Below, piece after piece: positions 53,301-63,709 of a DNA stretch of 64,000 bases (the stretch's first letter is position 1; every line of letters starts with the position of its first letter). Both the position numbers and the translations under genes were made by a program. The DNA is from Paratrimastix pyriformis (taxonomy: Eukaryota > Preaxostyla > Paratrimastigidae), in the NCBI GenBank assembly GCA_027972325.1, contig JAPMOS010000065.1, forward strand, positions 1 to 64,000, in the 5' to 3' direction. The notes under the pieces were generated by a model. It ran no database searches, was not told where the DNA came from, and saw only the letters and a program-made list of their open reading frames with translations.

Positions 53301-54915
53301 TGGCGATGATGATGGCGATGATGATGGCGATGATGATGGCGAGGGGAGGCTGAGGGCAGCGTCAGAGCGACGGAGCCTCGCCACTGCTCCGCGTCCCCCA
53401 TCTCACTGGCCTGGGGTTTCCTTCCTCTTCTGGGGGACGGCGCGGGGGACGGGGGCCGATAGCCGACGACCCGGACACGAGCGAGATGGCCGGGCTGAGC
53501 ACGTTCATCATCGACGACAAGCGGGTGGGCATCCAGACCACGGTCCTCGAGGAGAAGACCACCGCCGTCAAGATGCTCGGCTGCTACGTTGCCCAGCTGC
53601 GGGGCAAGTTCTACGCGTACGTGGTGCCGGCCGCCAAGGCCATGGTGCCCCTGGTCAAGCAGCGCACCTTCGAGGGTGGTCCGCCCCGCCCCCCGCGCCC
53701 CCCCACCTGCCCCCCGCGCGCCCCCCCGCCACCACCTCACCTCCTGCTGCCCATTCGGCCCTCTGACTGACACCATCCATCCTCATCTCCCGTGCTGTGC
53801 TGTGGCGGGGGGGCAGAGTACCGTGTGAACGCCATCCAGGCCGTGCCCGACCTGGTGATGTGCATCAACGAGGGGGCCCCCGACCCGGCCCAGCGCCAGG
53901 CCGCCCTGCACGGGCTGGTGGAGTACGTGCTGCCCGAGCTGATGGCCGCCACCAATGACGAGGCCGACCTGGAGGTCCTCGGCCAGATCGTCAAGGCCGC
54001 CTTCGAGGTCCCGCCCCGCCACCATCCTGCCCCCTCCCTGCTCGGCTGGCCGCCGACCCGTCCCTGATCGTGCCTCTGGTGGGTCGTCGGGATGGGGGAT
54101 GGGAGCAGGTCATCAAGGGCGCCGGGCCCAACTTCTTCGACGGGGACAACCTGATGAAGATCGGCGCCTGGATCAAGACCCTCCACCACGACTGCGTCGC
54201 CCGGCGCGCCAAGCGCAACGGTTCGCCGCTCATCCGCCCAGTCCCGCCCCCGCCCTGTCCCACCCCGCCCTGTCGCGCGGCCCCTCACTGGGTGTGGTCT
54301 TTGTCTGTGGGGCTGCAGAGCTGCGGCATGACGAGGACTTCGACGAGGAGCAGGGCGAGAAGCTGGACGAGGAGAACGAGCACGAGGAGGATTTCATGGC
54401 CCAGCTGGCCGAGCTGACGGGCTGCCTCATCCAAGGCCACCACGAGGCCTTCCTGCCCGCCTTCCAGCAGCTGTCCCTGCCCTGGTCCCAGCTCCTGGTC
54501 CGCCGTCGAGCCCGCCGCCGCCACGCCCCCCTCGGGCCTGTTGGGCGGGGGGGGGGGGGGTCGGACATGTGATGGGCATGCGCGTGCGTGGCCTCACGCG
54601 GCGTTCGGCCATCCCCCGCCCGGGACGCGCAGCAAGCCGAGTGCAACGACAGCGACCACCAGGCGGCCATCTGCGTCTTCGACGACGTGATCGAGTTCTG
54701 CGGCGAGGGCGGGGCGGCCCTGATTCCGACCCTGCTGCCCGTCCTGATCACCTACTCCAACTCGGAGGACCCCCACGTCCGCCAGGCCTCCGTCTATGGC
54801 GTGGGCCAGTGCGCCCGCTTCGGCGGGGCCGCCTTCCCGCCCCACCAGCAGGGTCTGCCGGCCTCGCCTCCTCGTTGCCCGGCCCCTGGTTTTGCCCTGC
54901 TTCTGACTTCGTGCT

Positions 54916-54954
<39 letters not shown>

Positions 54955-55736
54955 ACCCCCACCCCCACCCCCACCCCCACCCCCACCCCACCCCACCCCA
55001 CTGCAGCCGCTGTCCTTGCCCTGACCAAGGCCGCCCAGTGGCCCTCCAGTGAGCCAGCTGGAGCACCTCGCCTGCGACAACGCCATCGCCTCCCTGGGCC
55101 GGGTCCGTCCCCCCTCCTTTCCTCCTCCTCCTGCTGCTGCTGCTGCCCTTTCCCGGCAAGAACGGAGCGTCGCTCACCCGATGACCCGCCGTGTCGGTCT
55201 TGGATCCGTGTCGGATCTGCGGTGTAGATCTGCCAATACCAGGTGGCCACGATGGACGTGCGGCCCATCCTGCCCGTCTGGCTGCATCTGCTGCCCATCG
55301 TGGGCGACGTTGTGGAGGGTCGCATGCAGCATGCCTTCCTGTGTGATCTCATCGACCAGTCCGTCCCCACAGCTGCCTCTGCCCACCCGCCCGCCGTCCC
55401 CAGCTGCCTGGTCATCACTCGTCTTCTTCGGTCCTTTTGCTTGGGTGTTCGGTCGGTCGGTCCTTCCCTGGGCGCCCCCGCAGAGGTCACCCCGCCATCT
55501 GCACCCCCGGGAATGTCGCCAAGATCTGCCAGATCTTCGCCATCCTCATCAAGTTGCCGGTCGCCCCCGCCCCCGGGGCAGCCGCTCCGGTCGTGGATCC
55601 TGCCGACCAAGCCCTGTCGACCCGCATGGTGGCCATCCTCAAGAACCTTCAGAAGAACACTCCCCCCGACGTCCTCCAGGCCGCCTGGGCCGCCCTCACC
55701 GAGGAGCAGCGCCAAAAGTTGGCCGCCCTTCAGTGA
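50311..55736 (+). CDS. IPO5: Importin-5 / karyopherin beta-3 (many exons)
   Basis: A HEAT-repeat nuclear import receptor for ribosomal proteins and histones, regulated by RanGTP. The start ATG is followed by AQFEQLCRNSQLKENEPRVA (N-terminal HEAT). Exon 2 begins NRSFAAVMLRTAFLQTDSIA after an intron at 50473-50567 (donor GTCTGA); the next intron is 50773-50821 (donor GTCCGT). The best block is WKYRHTALMAIALIGEGCKK and DPHPRVRWASVNAIGQMCND (52.15-52.33 kb), closely like human IPO5. An acidic exon (near 54320-54400) matches the Ran/cargo acidic loop region. The end reads AKICQIFAILIKLPV and stops at 55734. Introns contain C36 and G23 runs. Confidence 0.92.
51747..51791. repeat. G23 and G17 runs in an importin-5 intron
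   Basis: Two guanine runs (51747-51769 and 51775-51791) separated by ATGGA. They are the only long G runs on the coding strand of a host gene here; all others are C runs. Confidence 0.9.
54919..54999. repeat. C36 plus (CCCCCA)n tract in an importin-5 intron
   Basis: 36 cytosines, then nine CCCCA or CCCCCA units, ending at a CTGCAG acceptor near 55006. Confidence 0.9.
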
Positions 55737-56380
55737 GACCCGCCTCCTCGTCAGACTCGGCTCGTGATTGTTGTGTCCGTGTGATTTCTCTTGCGCAAGG
55801 TGCGGGGGGATCCAATCCCTCCGTCCTCCTCATGGAACAAAGTTGGTACCCCACCCGTCTATGGTTCTTTCTTTGACCATTCCACGTTTCACAAAGAAGG
55901 AAAGTCTTCGGCGATTGCGAATCGAAGTCCACCACAAAAACGAGATGCCGAAATGCTGGTCAGGATGGGGGTGCGGCTGCTGGGGCGGCGGAGGTGGTGA
56001 TAACGGAGAGGGACGAAGATGTGACCAAATTTCATCAGTTCTTGTGTCTTGAACTGGAATCGGTCACCTTCGTACTGCAGTAAACAGTACCCTGTTTCTG
56101 GTGTCACGAAATAATTCGACCCGCGCCTGTCCGGCAGATTTTCCCACACTGTTGTTGGCCGGAGGGTTACTTTGTTCAGCCCCCAAGGGACCGCACGTCA
56201 ATGTGCACCTTGTATTATGGGTCGTTGGGGTCGTTCCCTATCCTGCGCGTTGGTGGTTGAACGCTATATCGCATGACATGATGACCTTTTTCCCGGTCAC
56301 CACTTGTGCGCCGATTATCGTCGTTTGAGTTGGATAGGGAACCACCCGTGTCTTTTTGAAACCCCATATCATCGGGAGCA
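55737..56380. other. Unassigned stretch
   Basis: Short open frames on both strands. A minus-strand segment near 56050-56150 (NYFVTPETGYCLLQYEGDRF) has coding-like composition but no recognised family and no clear partner exons. Confidence 0.35.
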
Positions 56381-57439
56381 GCAGACCACTTGAAGGTTGT
56401 TTTCGACCCACCCGAGGCCAACTCACCTCCCCCGAAGGGGCCTTCGTCTGGTGTGTCGGGTTGCTCTTTCATTGGCCTCAGCCGCGACCTGCCCACTGGT
56501 TTCGACTCAGATGACGACCATTTCCAAGCAGCCACAGCGCACATGACGAACGAGGTCTGCCTGCCTGCCTGGCCGTTCTCACCACTGCCCGCCATGGAGC
56601 GGCCGTCCCCGCGCTTTTGCTCGGCTTTTACAGGTCAGATTTGGCTCGCTCTCTCCCTCCTCCAAGTAGAGGAAGCCCTGAACCATTGACACGACCCTCT
56701 ACGGTGCCCTTTTTGATCTCACCGCGTGACGGTTGATTTCCGGTCTGGACCCTGCCTTGCCTTCCTCCCCGTAGGTCCCTTCATTGGCTCGCTCGTTCGT
56801 GTTCGGTCGTTGTTCTGTTGGACGCAAGTCCTGGCGGGCCCACCAACCCACACGAAGCTGGCCCGGCGGGCAGTGGTTCGAGCAGGCCAGCACATGGGGC
56901 AGGTCCGTCTGGACGGAGAGGGTCGACTGACTTGATGCCCGAAAATTGGCTCTTTTACAAGGATTTCCGTTTTCATTTTTCTCTGGGTGACCGATGCCCC
57001 GAGCTCACTCTGTGCAGGAATCGAGCACCGTGCCCTTTTTGACCGATGCTGTTCTGCGTGGGATTCACCCCTGCCATGTGCTCATTTGCGCGCTTGTGGG
57101 CGTTTTGATTCGCAGATTGGAGTTCAACCATCGAAAGACAATTCCTCGACTGCCTCGGGCATCTCATTCGGCTGTTTCCTCGCCGGCAGCGCCCGAGTGC
57201 GCCCTTGTCGGCATTTTCGTCCTCCACCGGGTCGGCCCCAGGTCCCCGTCCCCATGCGCCAGCCCCTCGAGGGTGTCGATCCAGTCGGCCTCCTCCTCGG
57301 CCTTGGAGTCCTCGTCATCCTCCTAATTGCCCACCTCCTCCGGACAAGCCTCTTCGGCAGCCCTGGCTCCCCACCTCCGTCCGCGCTCCTGGTTGCTGCC
57401 GTCACTGTCGTTTTCTCCCCGATCGCATCATTCCCATGA
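56381..57439 (+). CDS. Candidate exons of a small membrane-anchored protein (speculative)
   Basis: Three coding-like islands lie on the plus strand. About 56381-56625 reads DHLKVVFDPPEANS and later GFDSDDDHFQAA. About 57100-57200 is Ser/Arg-rich. About 57250-57439 contains a single strong membrane segment, VGLLLGLGVLVILLIAHLL, 30-odd residues from a stop at 57437-57439. Order and composition would suit a tail-anchored protein, but I could not connect the islands with clean splice sites, and no ATG is fixed. No family was recognised. Confidence 0.25.
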
Positions 57440-58026
57440 TTTGATCAACCCCCTTCTCCTTGCTTGTTGTTTTCTATGGCCTTCTCCTCCTTTTCACTTT
57501 TTGCGGAACCACAGCGGAGTCAGTGCGCTTTCCCTATTCGATGCACATGTTCCCCAAAAGCTCAAAAAGTGTCAAATTCGCCAGAAAAGTTTTACTAAAC
57601 GGCATAAAGTCGGTCCCTATTGGTTCCGATGGTCTGGACCAACAGTTCGGTCCCTGGTTACCGACCTTGAATGCGCGATGTGGGCAGGGTTTTGTGAGAC
57701 TGAAGAGATCTCTGACAACGTTGCAGATGCTAAAATATGCAGCAGCAAGTCCCGGTGCAAATGGTCTCTCGATGCATAAACTGGGAGACAGGGCCAACGA
57801 AATAACATCTTCCGGGGAATGGTGGCCCCAAAAATCGTCGAGACAAGTACTGACGTCATTGAAAATAAACTGTGCGCTGTTTAGACGGGCTGTCAACTTT
57901 CGGAAAGCCGAAGGAGTTGACTGGATGGAGGGCTCCATGCGAAAGCACCCTCATCGAGCCCTTCCCGAATAGCCATGCCCGGTTCATTCGGCAGCTTGTT
58001 GGGTCTACTGTTCATATCCGGTGTGA
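57440..58026. other. No gene seen
   Basis: One 170-codon open frame lacks an ATG start and recognisable motifs. Base composition is more balanced than in the neighbouring genes. Confidence 0.4.
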
Positions 58027-59970
58027 CAACTCCGCCGGATCTGCTTTGCTGCAGGACGTTTTCCGGCTTCTGCGCATGGCCCCGGGCCGCTCGACTCGAT
58101 TTTTTGCCCTGTTCTCGACGATCTGACGAGTCAACCGTCCACAAAGGCATCCCGAATTTCCCGCGACTTTGAGCGGCTCACTGCTGCCGAAGAGGCCGAA
58201 CTTGCTGAGCTTGCTGCCGCGACTCCGGAAGTCCCGGATGATGGTGTGATAGATGTCGAAAATGAGGATGATTTTCTTGGTGATGGGATTGAAATACCAA
58301 CCAAGCAGGTCCGAAACGATGAATTTATGAGGTTCCTCAGCCCTTTCCAGATTTCTTCCTCTCTCCAAGCTCCCCCTCCCGACGGCACTGTCTCAGGTCT
58401 GAAATTCCTTCTCGGTTCTCGGATCATTTTTTTTCCTTTGCCATCTAGGGGTCACATCAACCAAAGGGTTTGTTGTTGGCACATCACTCTAAAATCTGGT
58501 AATCATTCTCGTGTCCCACTCCCTCCAGTGCTTCGCCCCATCTCACGAAGTCGACGTCGAACAAACGCATACGTGAGAGTCTGTGGTCACTTGGTTTTTT
58601 CGCCGCCGATTATCAGGCAACAACCTGTCGTAGGCAAGATTGCGGCGTCTCAGCAGCGTTCGCCCCGGGTCCCTGCCGCCCGGCCTGTTGCGCAACGGCT
58701 GCACACCTCTGTCGATAGCGAAGAAAGCGCCACATCTCAAACAGACGGAAATGACGCTCCGGTGCCACCGCCTCCATCTCCCCAGCAGCATCCCCGGCAC
58801 AACCCGCATCCGCACCGGTCGCACCGCCACCACCGCAGGCGAGAGGAAAGCTCCTCTTCGCCGTCTTCCTCCGGTTTGTTGTTGATTTTTTGTTTTCCGG
58901 TCTTTTCACGCCTCCTCTTCAGATCGCTCCCCCATCGCCCAATCGCCTCCTTCTTCGCGGCACCACCGCCACCGTCACCACCACCATTCGCACTCCAACT
59001 CCAACTCCAACTCCCATTCCCACCACCGACGTCTCGGCCATCACCCGCCCTCGCCCGACCTCAGCCCCGGCGCCCCGGCGCCCCGCGCCCGCCAGGGGCC
59101 AACACCCTTGCCCCAGGTGCATGTGCTCGGTCGCCAGGACTCGATGATCAAGAAGAAGAACGACCCCATGGGACTGTCCGTTGTTCGGTGGTTTGTGCGC
59201 AGGTTGCGTCAATCCTTGTGTCTCGATGTTCTGGAATGCCCAGCTGTGTCATTGTGCCACCCCCTCGGCGTGATGGTGGTGCCGGATGCTTGGCCCATGA
59301 AAAGCGGGCCCTTGTCACTCCTACTTTGTGTCTCACCCGCCCTGTATTGCCCCCCCTCGCCCACAGGGTCGTTTCGCGCCCGTACCCATCCGGCCCTGCG
59401 CCCTCTCCCTCCCCTCCTCCCATGCCACACCACCTCCCCTCCCTCCCTCCCCTCGTTCTTCCACCCATCAACATACCCATCTCGCCCGGGCTCACCACAC
59501 CCTCGCCCACCTATCACCGTGGCGGACCCCTGCCTGCGCCTCTCGTGGGCGTCCCCGGGGCAGCGGCACCCAGCTCCACATCGGCCTTCAGTTCCACCTC
59601 CTGGCTGACCAAGAAAGCACGACCCCGGCCCATGGACCAGCTCCCGGCCGCTGGTGGCTATCCCCAGACTGCCCCCACCCCACCCGTCTCGGGATCTCTT
59701 GCCCCCTTCCTGCCTCCCCTCCCCCGGACCACATCCAGAGACAACCGGCTGCCTGGGGGCGGCCGCCCAGGGCTGCAGGTATTGGAAAGTCTGGACGGGG
59801 ATGCGGCGGAAATGACCTCCTCGGGGGCTGCCGACCCGATTCCCCTCCGACTTGGTGGGGGCGGCGGCGGCGGGTCCGGGTTGATGGCTCCGCCGGCCCA
59901 TGCTCACCTCAAGGGGTTGCTCTTTGGGAGTGGGGCTTCGTCGGACCCAATTCCTATACCCATTCTGTGA
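58027..59970 (+). CDS. Unrecognised disordered protein, acidic N-terminal part and Pro/Ser/His-rich body
   Basis: An acidic exon (LTAAEEAELAELAAATPEVP, then VIDVENEDDFLGDG) ends at a donor GTCCGA; the 42-nt intron is 58309-58350, and the following short exon ends at donor GTCTGA. These signals match genuine introns elsewhere in the window. Later exons are rich in Pro, His and Ser (58.7-59.1 kb) and include QVHVLGRQDSMIKKKNDPMG, the only non-repetitive block. The last open stretch is Pro-rich with a Gly run and stops at 59968. Upstream start and full exon chain are unresolved. It could be two adjacent genes, the first ending near 58490. No family is recognised. Confidence 0.4.
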   Translation, partial: QLRRICFAAGRFPASAHGPGPLDSIFCPVLDDLTSQPSTKASRISRDFERLTAAEEAELAELAAATPEVPDDGVIDVENEDDFLGDGIEIPTKQVRNDEFMRFLSPFQISSSLQAPPPDGTVSGLKFLLGSRIIFFPLPSRGHINQRVCCWHITLKSGNHSRVPLPPVLRPISRSRRRTNAYVRVCGHLVFSPPIIRQQPVVGKIAASQQRSPRVPAARPVAQRLHTSVDSEESATSQTDGNDAPVPPPPSPQQHPRHNPHPHRSHRHHRRREESSSSPSSSGLLLIFCFPVFSRLLFRSLPHRPIASFFAAPPPPSPPPFALQLQLQLPFPPPTSRPSPALARPQPRRPGAPRPPGANTLAPGACARSPGLDDQEEERPHGTVRCSVVCAQVASILVSRCSGMPSCVIVPPPRRDGGAGCLAHEKRALVTPTLCLTRPVLPPLAHRVVSRPYPSGPAPSPSPPPMPHHLPSLPPLVLPPINIPISPGLTTPSPTYHRGGPLPAPLVGVPGAAAPSSTSAFSSTSWLTKKARPRPMDQLPAAGGYPQTAPTPPVSGSLAPFLPPLPRTTSRDNRLPGGGRPGLQVLESLDGDAAEMTSSGAADPIPLRLGGGGGGGSGLMAPPAHAHLKGLLFGSGASSDPIPIPIL

Positions 59971-60225
59971 GCCAAATGCCCTCTCGAGTTGGGCCGACTG
60001 TGCCCATTCTTTTTTCGATTCTCTTGCGGTATCTGCCCCTGTCTGCTCCCGGCATTTTTAGGTTGTTTTTGGTTTTTCGGCAAAGCTGCCCTGCCTTCTT
60101 TCGACCCACTCTATACAGGCCTCTCCTCCCATTCTCTTCTTCTTCTTTTCGTCCCGGCAGGCGTGTTTTGTGCTTTCAACTCGATCTCCCGCGTAACACT
60201 GAAGAAAGATTTTATCGTGACGGAC

Positions 60226-60820
60226 TCAGGAGAGAATCCCACTGGCTTCGGGCGCCTTGCCCGCGTCCGGGGCAACCTTCTCCTCTGGGAAGATGCGAGA
60301 TAGGTGCTCGATAATCCGCGACGAATCACCGACCCACTCACCCTTTCGGAACGAAAGATGAGACCGGGTTTCGATTTCGGATGGAGGGACCTTGTAATGA
60401 ATGACTGGAACCGTTGAGACCCCTGACTTTTCCGCCAGCTCACTCCGGAGAGGGTCTTCGTGAATTGAGTGAGGTTTCCATTGCGCCTGGGTCTCACAGA
60501 CCTGATCGATCACTTGGGACGTCTACCGTCACGAATGGAATATTGCGCGATTGGAGGAAGCGCCGCACTTTCATACAGAAGGGGCAATTTTCGAATTGGT
60601 AGACAACAACGCGATCCGTAGCAGAAATTTCCATCGGGCAGGGTATCTTTCGGAGTGTGTCGTCTGGATCCTCCGGCGCACGCTCAGAAGCCCTGGGGAT
60701 GAACAGCACTGATCTGGAAGGATCACACTGACACAGTCGGTCTCGTGTTCCTGCAGCCTCGTAGGAGGCTAACGAGAAAGTCGCAATCGAGAAGAGTTCA
60801 CAAAAGGTTTTTACTCCCAT
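60226..60820 (-). CDS. Glutaredoxin / GST N-terminal-like thioredoxin-fold protein (two exons)
   Basis: A small thiol-fold protein. After an ATG at 60820 and about 70 residues of leader comes VVVYQFENCPFCMKVRRFLQ, the beta-alpha start of a glutaredoxin-type fold with a CPFC active site. A 46-nt intron (60456-60501, donor GTCTGT) splits the domain; exon 2 continues LRSELAEKSGVSTVPVIHYK with the cis-Pro of TVP, then GEWVGDSSRIIEHL, and stops at 60226. The CPFC motif is shared by glutaredoxins and by the N-terminal domain of prostaglandin E synthase 2-like proteins; no C-terminal GST domain is visible. The leader could be an organelle presequence. Confidence 0.7.
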
Positions 60821-61539
60821 TTCCCAACCCCAGTCCCCCCATCTTCACAAACGATCACCTCATCCCAGCCACTCCCGCCCAGCGCTTGAGGCCCAGCATC
60901 AGGCCGCGACGTAATTTCGCCCGGTCAGTGCCGCCATCCTGGTTACGAAAGCAAAGCGAGGAGAAGGAGACAGGAAAGCGGCGACCTGGGACCCTACCCC
61001 CCCCCCCCCCCCCCCCCCTGCAGGTTTCATCTCGTCAGTTCTCGTGTCGTGTCGGACGAATAAAATTTTATAAAACTCAGCCCAAGCAATTTTCAGCACA
61101 CTGCTCCGACAGTCCGTCATCGATCAGTCAGGTGTGAGTTGCAGCCTCGTAGATCAATCCGAGCATTGGAGAAGGCGAACAAAGTCATGTCGTTGTGTGA
61201 TCCAGTGTGATCCAGTGTGTGTGTGTGGGGGGAGGGGGGGGGAGGGGGGGAGGGAGAGGAGAGTGCGCTTAACCATCGAGTTCAACGTTCAACTTGCTCC
61301 TGACGGTTGCCCCTGACTGTTTCTGCAAGTCGCTGAGTTTCACCCGAAAAGAACAGCTGATTCTTTTTTTTTTTTCTTTTCCAAACAACAATCAAGAAAT
61401 CGAGTTCTTGTCAAGATCCCCTCGAATCGATCTTCCCAGATATTTGAACCGCCTGGTCGACAGGGAATTCACGAGTCGTCCCCGATCGGCCAGAGATCCA
61501 AAGCGAATCTGATCCCCAGCCTCAATACCCCCGGTAAGA
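60821..61539. promoter_or_regulatory. Divergent intergenic region with a C22 tract
   Basis: It lies between the divergent starts of the glutaredoxin-like gene and NAR1. Notable are a C run at 60997-61018, a (GT)n/G-rich stretch at 61215-61262 and a T run near 61364-61374. No coding signal was recognised. Confidence 0.4.
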
Positions 61540-63399
61540 ATGGAAGCAGGAGGTGCCCCTTCCGCCTTTATCAGCTTTGCCAACGTCTCTGATTACATTG
61601 CCCCGTCCCAAGCTTGTGTTGTTCCCCTTGCACAGCAAGAGAAGGACGAAAAGGTCTTTCCTCGATTGCCTTCGTGCCTCCAAATCTCATTCCGCCCCAT
61701 TCCCCCCTGCTCTTCTCCAGCCCGTCCAGGTCACTTTGAACGATTGTCTTGCCTGCAGGTTCGTGGAGAGGATTCGCTCGCGTTCTCTTCACTCTTCTCT
61801 AGTGGGTGCATCACCTCTGCCGAGAGTGTTCTGATCTCTCAGCAGAGCCGGGACGAGTTTCTGGCCACCTTGGCCGAGAATGATCCGGAACGCAAGAAGT
61901 TTTGCGCCGTTTCTATCTCCCCCGCATCGGCGGCCAACATTGCGACCCGCAATGGCTGGACACTGGAGCAGGTCTGCCGTCTCACTGACTTGGTTTTCCG
62001 AGTCTTTTTTTTTCTTTAGGCATATCGGAAGTTGGCATGTTTCTTTCGGAAAACCCTGGGAGTCGACCGGGTCTTCTCCTGCGACTCTGCCCAGGAGATT
62101 GCCCTCATCGAGTGCCAGAATGAGGCTATTGCCCGGCTCCAGCCCCGCCTCAACGGCACCACCGATGCCGCTGATCATCTCCCTTTGATAACAGGAACTT
62201 GCCCTGGTCTGTGGAAACTTCACTTTCCCGTCGATCTCCCCTACGACTGTCTCTCCAGGTTTTGTTTGCTACCTCGAGAAGGTGCACCCTCAACTCCTCC
62301 CCCATCTCCTGACGTCTCCATCTCTCCAAGCTACCCAAGGCCTTCTCGTCAAAAGGGTATGGGCGCCTCGCCACTCTGTCAGGTCTGCCTTCCCCCGATC
62401 CCTGACTGCTCCACCACGTCTTTTCCAGGCCCGCCTCGATCTACCATGTCGTATTGGAATCCTGCTACGACCGCAAGATTGAGGCACTGCGCTTCCCCAA
62501 GTCCAAGTCGGAGGATCCCAACCTCACAGGTTTGCCAACCCCGTGCCACGCCATCACCTCTCGTTCCACGCGCGTCTAGCTGCCCCTGTGGACTGCGTGC
62601 TGACAACCAATGAGATCCAACAGCTTGCTGAGAGTAGGGGCGGCTGGGCTGAGGAGGCCGATTTGGATCCGATCAGCGACCAGCATCCCAACAGCAGGCC
62701 CCGCGGGCTGCCTCAGCACTCTGGCGGGTCTGTGGTGAAATCCCCTCTGTGTCTTGTTCCACTGAACTCCTTCCTCCCTGTCTAGGTATGTACAGGCCGT
62801 TCTGCGGGCTCTGGGGGTGAGCCTCGGGATCCCCAACGCCGAGTCTCAGTGGACCGAGGGCGCTGCAGTTCAACTGGCCCGGCGGGAAAACCCCGATTGC
62901 CGCGAGTTCACCCTCACGGTCCGATTCTCACAGACCAAGGCACCCTCCTGATACTCATGCCGCTTCTTTCTCAGGTTCCCGGCAAGGCCCCAGTCACTTT
63001 TGCCTCGGTGTTTGGTTTCCGCAATCTGCAAAACCTGATCCGCAAGATCAAGACGGGCAAATGCCCCTACCTTTTTATCGAGGCCGAGGCGTGCCCCGGG
63101 GGCTGCCTGGGTGGCGGTGGGCAGGTGCCCGGGTCGACACCCGCGGCAATGTTGGCCACCCTCTCGAGCGGCACGGACCTTGCCTGGCCCGCGGACGAGG
63201 AGTTGCACCGGGCCCTCCTCGAGGTCGGTACTCGGGGGATCTTCCTGCTGTCTGACAAGAAATATTCTCTCTGCAGGCTCTTGGCCCAGATTATGCGAGT
63301 GCCCGAGCCGGATTGCATAATTCTTACCAAGAACGTGGGGCAGACAACGCCCCATTGGCCACCGGTGTTGGCATCAACCCGTCAACGCTGAGGTGGTGA
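61540..63399 (+). CDS. NAR1: Cytosolic iron-sulfur assembly factor NAR1/CIAO3 (several exons)
   Basis: A hydrogenase-like protein of the CIA pathway that helps hand [4Fe-4S] clusters to cytosolic and nuclear proteins. Exon 1 has NVSDYIAPSQACVVPL with the first cluster Cys; splicing joins LNDCLAC to SGCITSAESVLISQQSRDEF, completing the N-terminal C-x(n)-CxxCxxC set. Then come TCPG joined to FVCYLEKVHPQLLPHL, SCYDRKIEAL, VDCVLTTNE and EAEACPGGCLGGGGQ, the remaining cluster Cys positions. The last intron is 63224-63276 (donor GTCGGT); the final exon ends NPSTLRW with a terminal Trp, as in NAR1 proteins, at the TGA 63397-63399. The start ATG is at 61540. Cys residues appear complete, so it is likely functional. 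Confidence 0.9.
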
Positions 63400-63709
63400 A
63401 GACATTATTTTTTTTTTATTTTGTTTTGCCTTTTTCCCCTCCCCTCGCATTTAATACAAAAAATCTACTCGTTCTGAAAATCTACTCGTTCTGTCAGTCC
63501 ACGGCCGCCAAGGTCACTTCGTTTTCAGACGTTTCAGATTTGGCGAACGGTCGAATCTCCGCCGTGTCCCGAGCTTCCGCAACCGTGTCAAAATTGGATG
63601 GAATTCGCCGCGTTGCGTTTCACAGTGCTCGTCAATCACAGCCGGCAGTTGTGCGGAGGTGATTTCAAGTGAACTTTTTTTCATAGAGACAGGCTGTTAC
63701 GCCACGGCA
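63400..63709. other. Short intergenic region
   Basis: About 310 bp, AT-rich. A duplicated AATCTACTCGTTCTG lies at about 63461-63493. No gene was seen. Confidence 0.5.

Noticed and set aside
57460-57972. 170-codon ORF with a signal-peptide-like start
   Set aside because: It begins with TTG rather than ATG, has no partner exons and no recognised motif.
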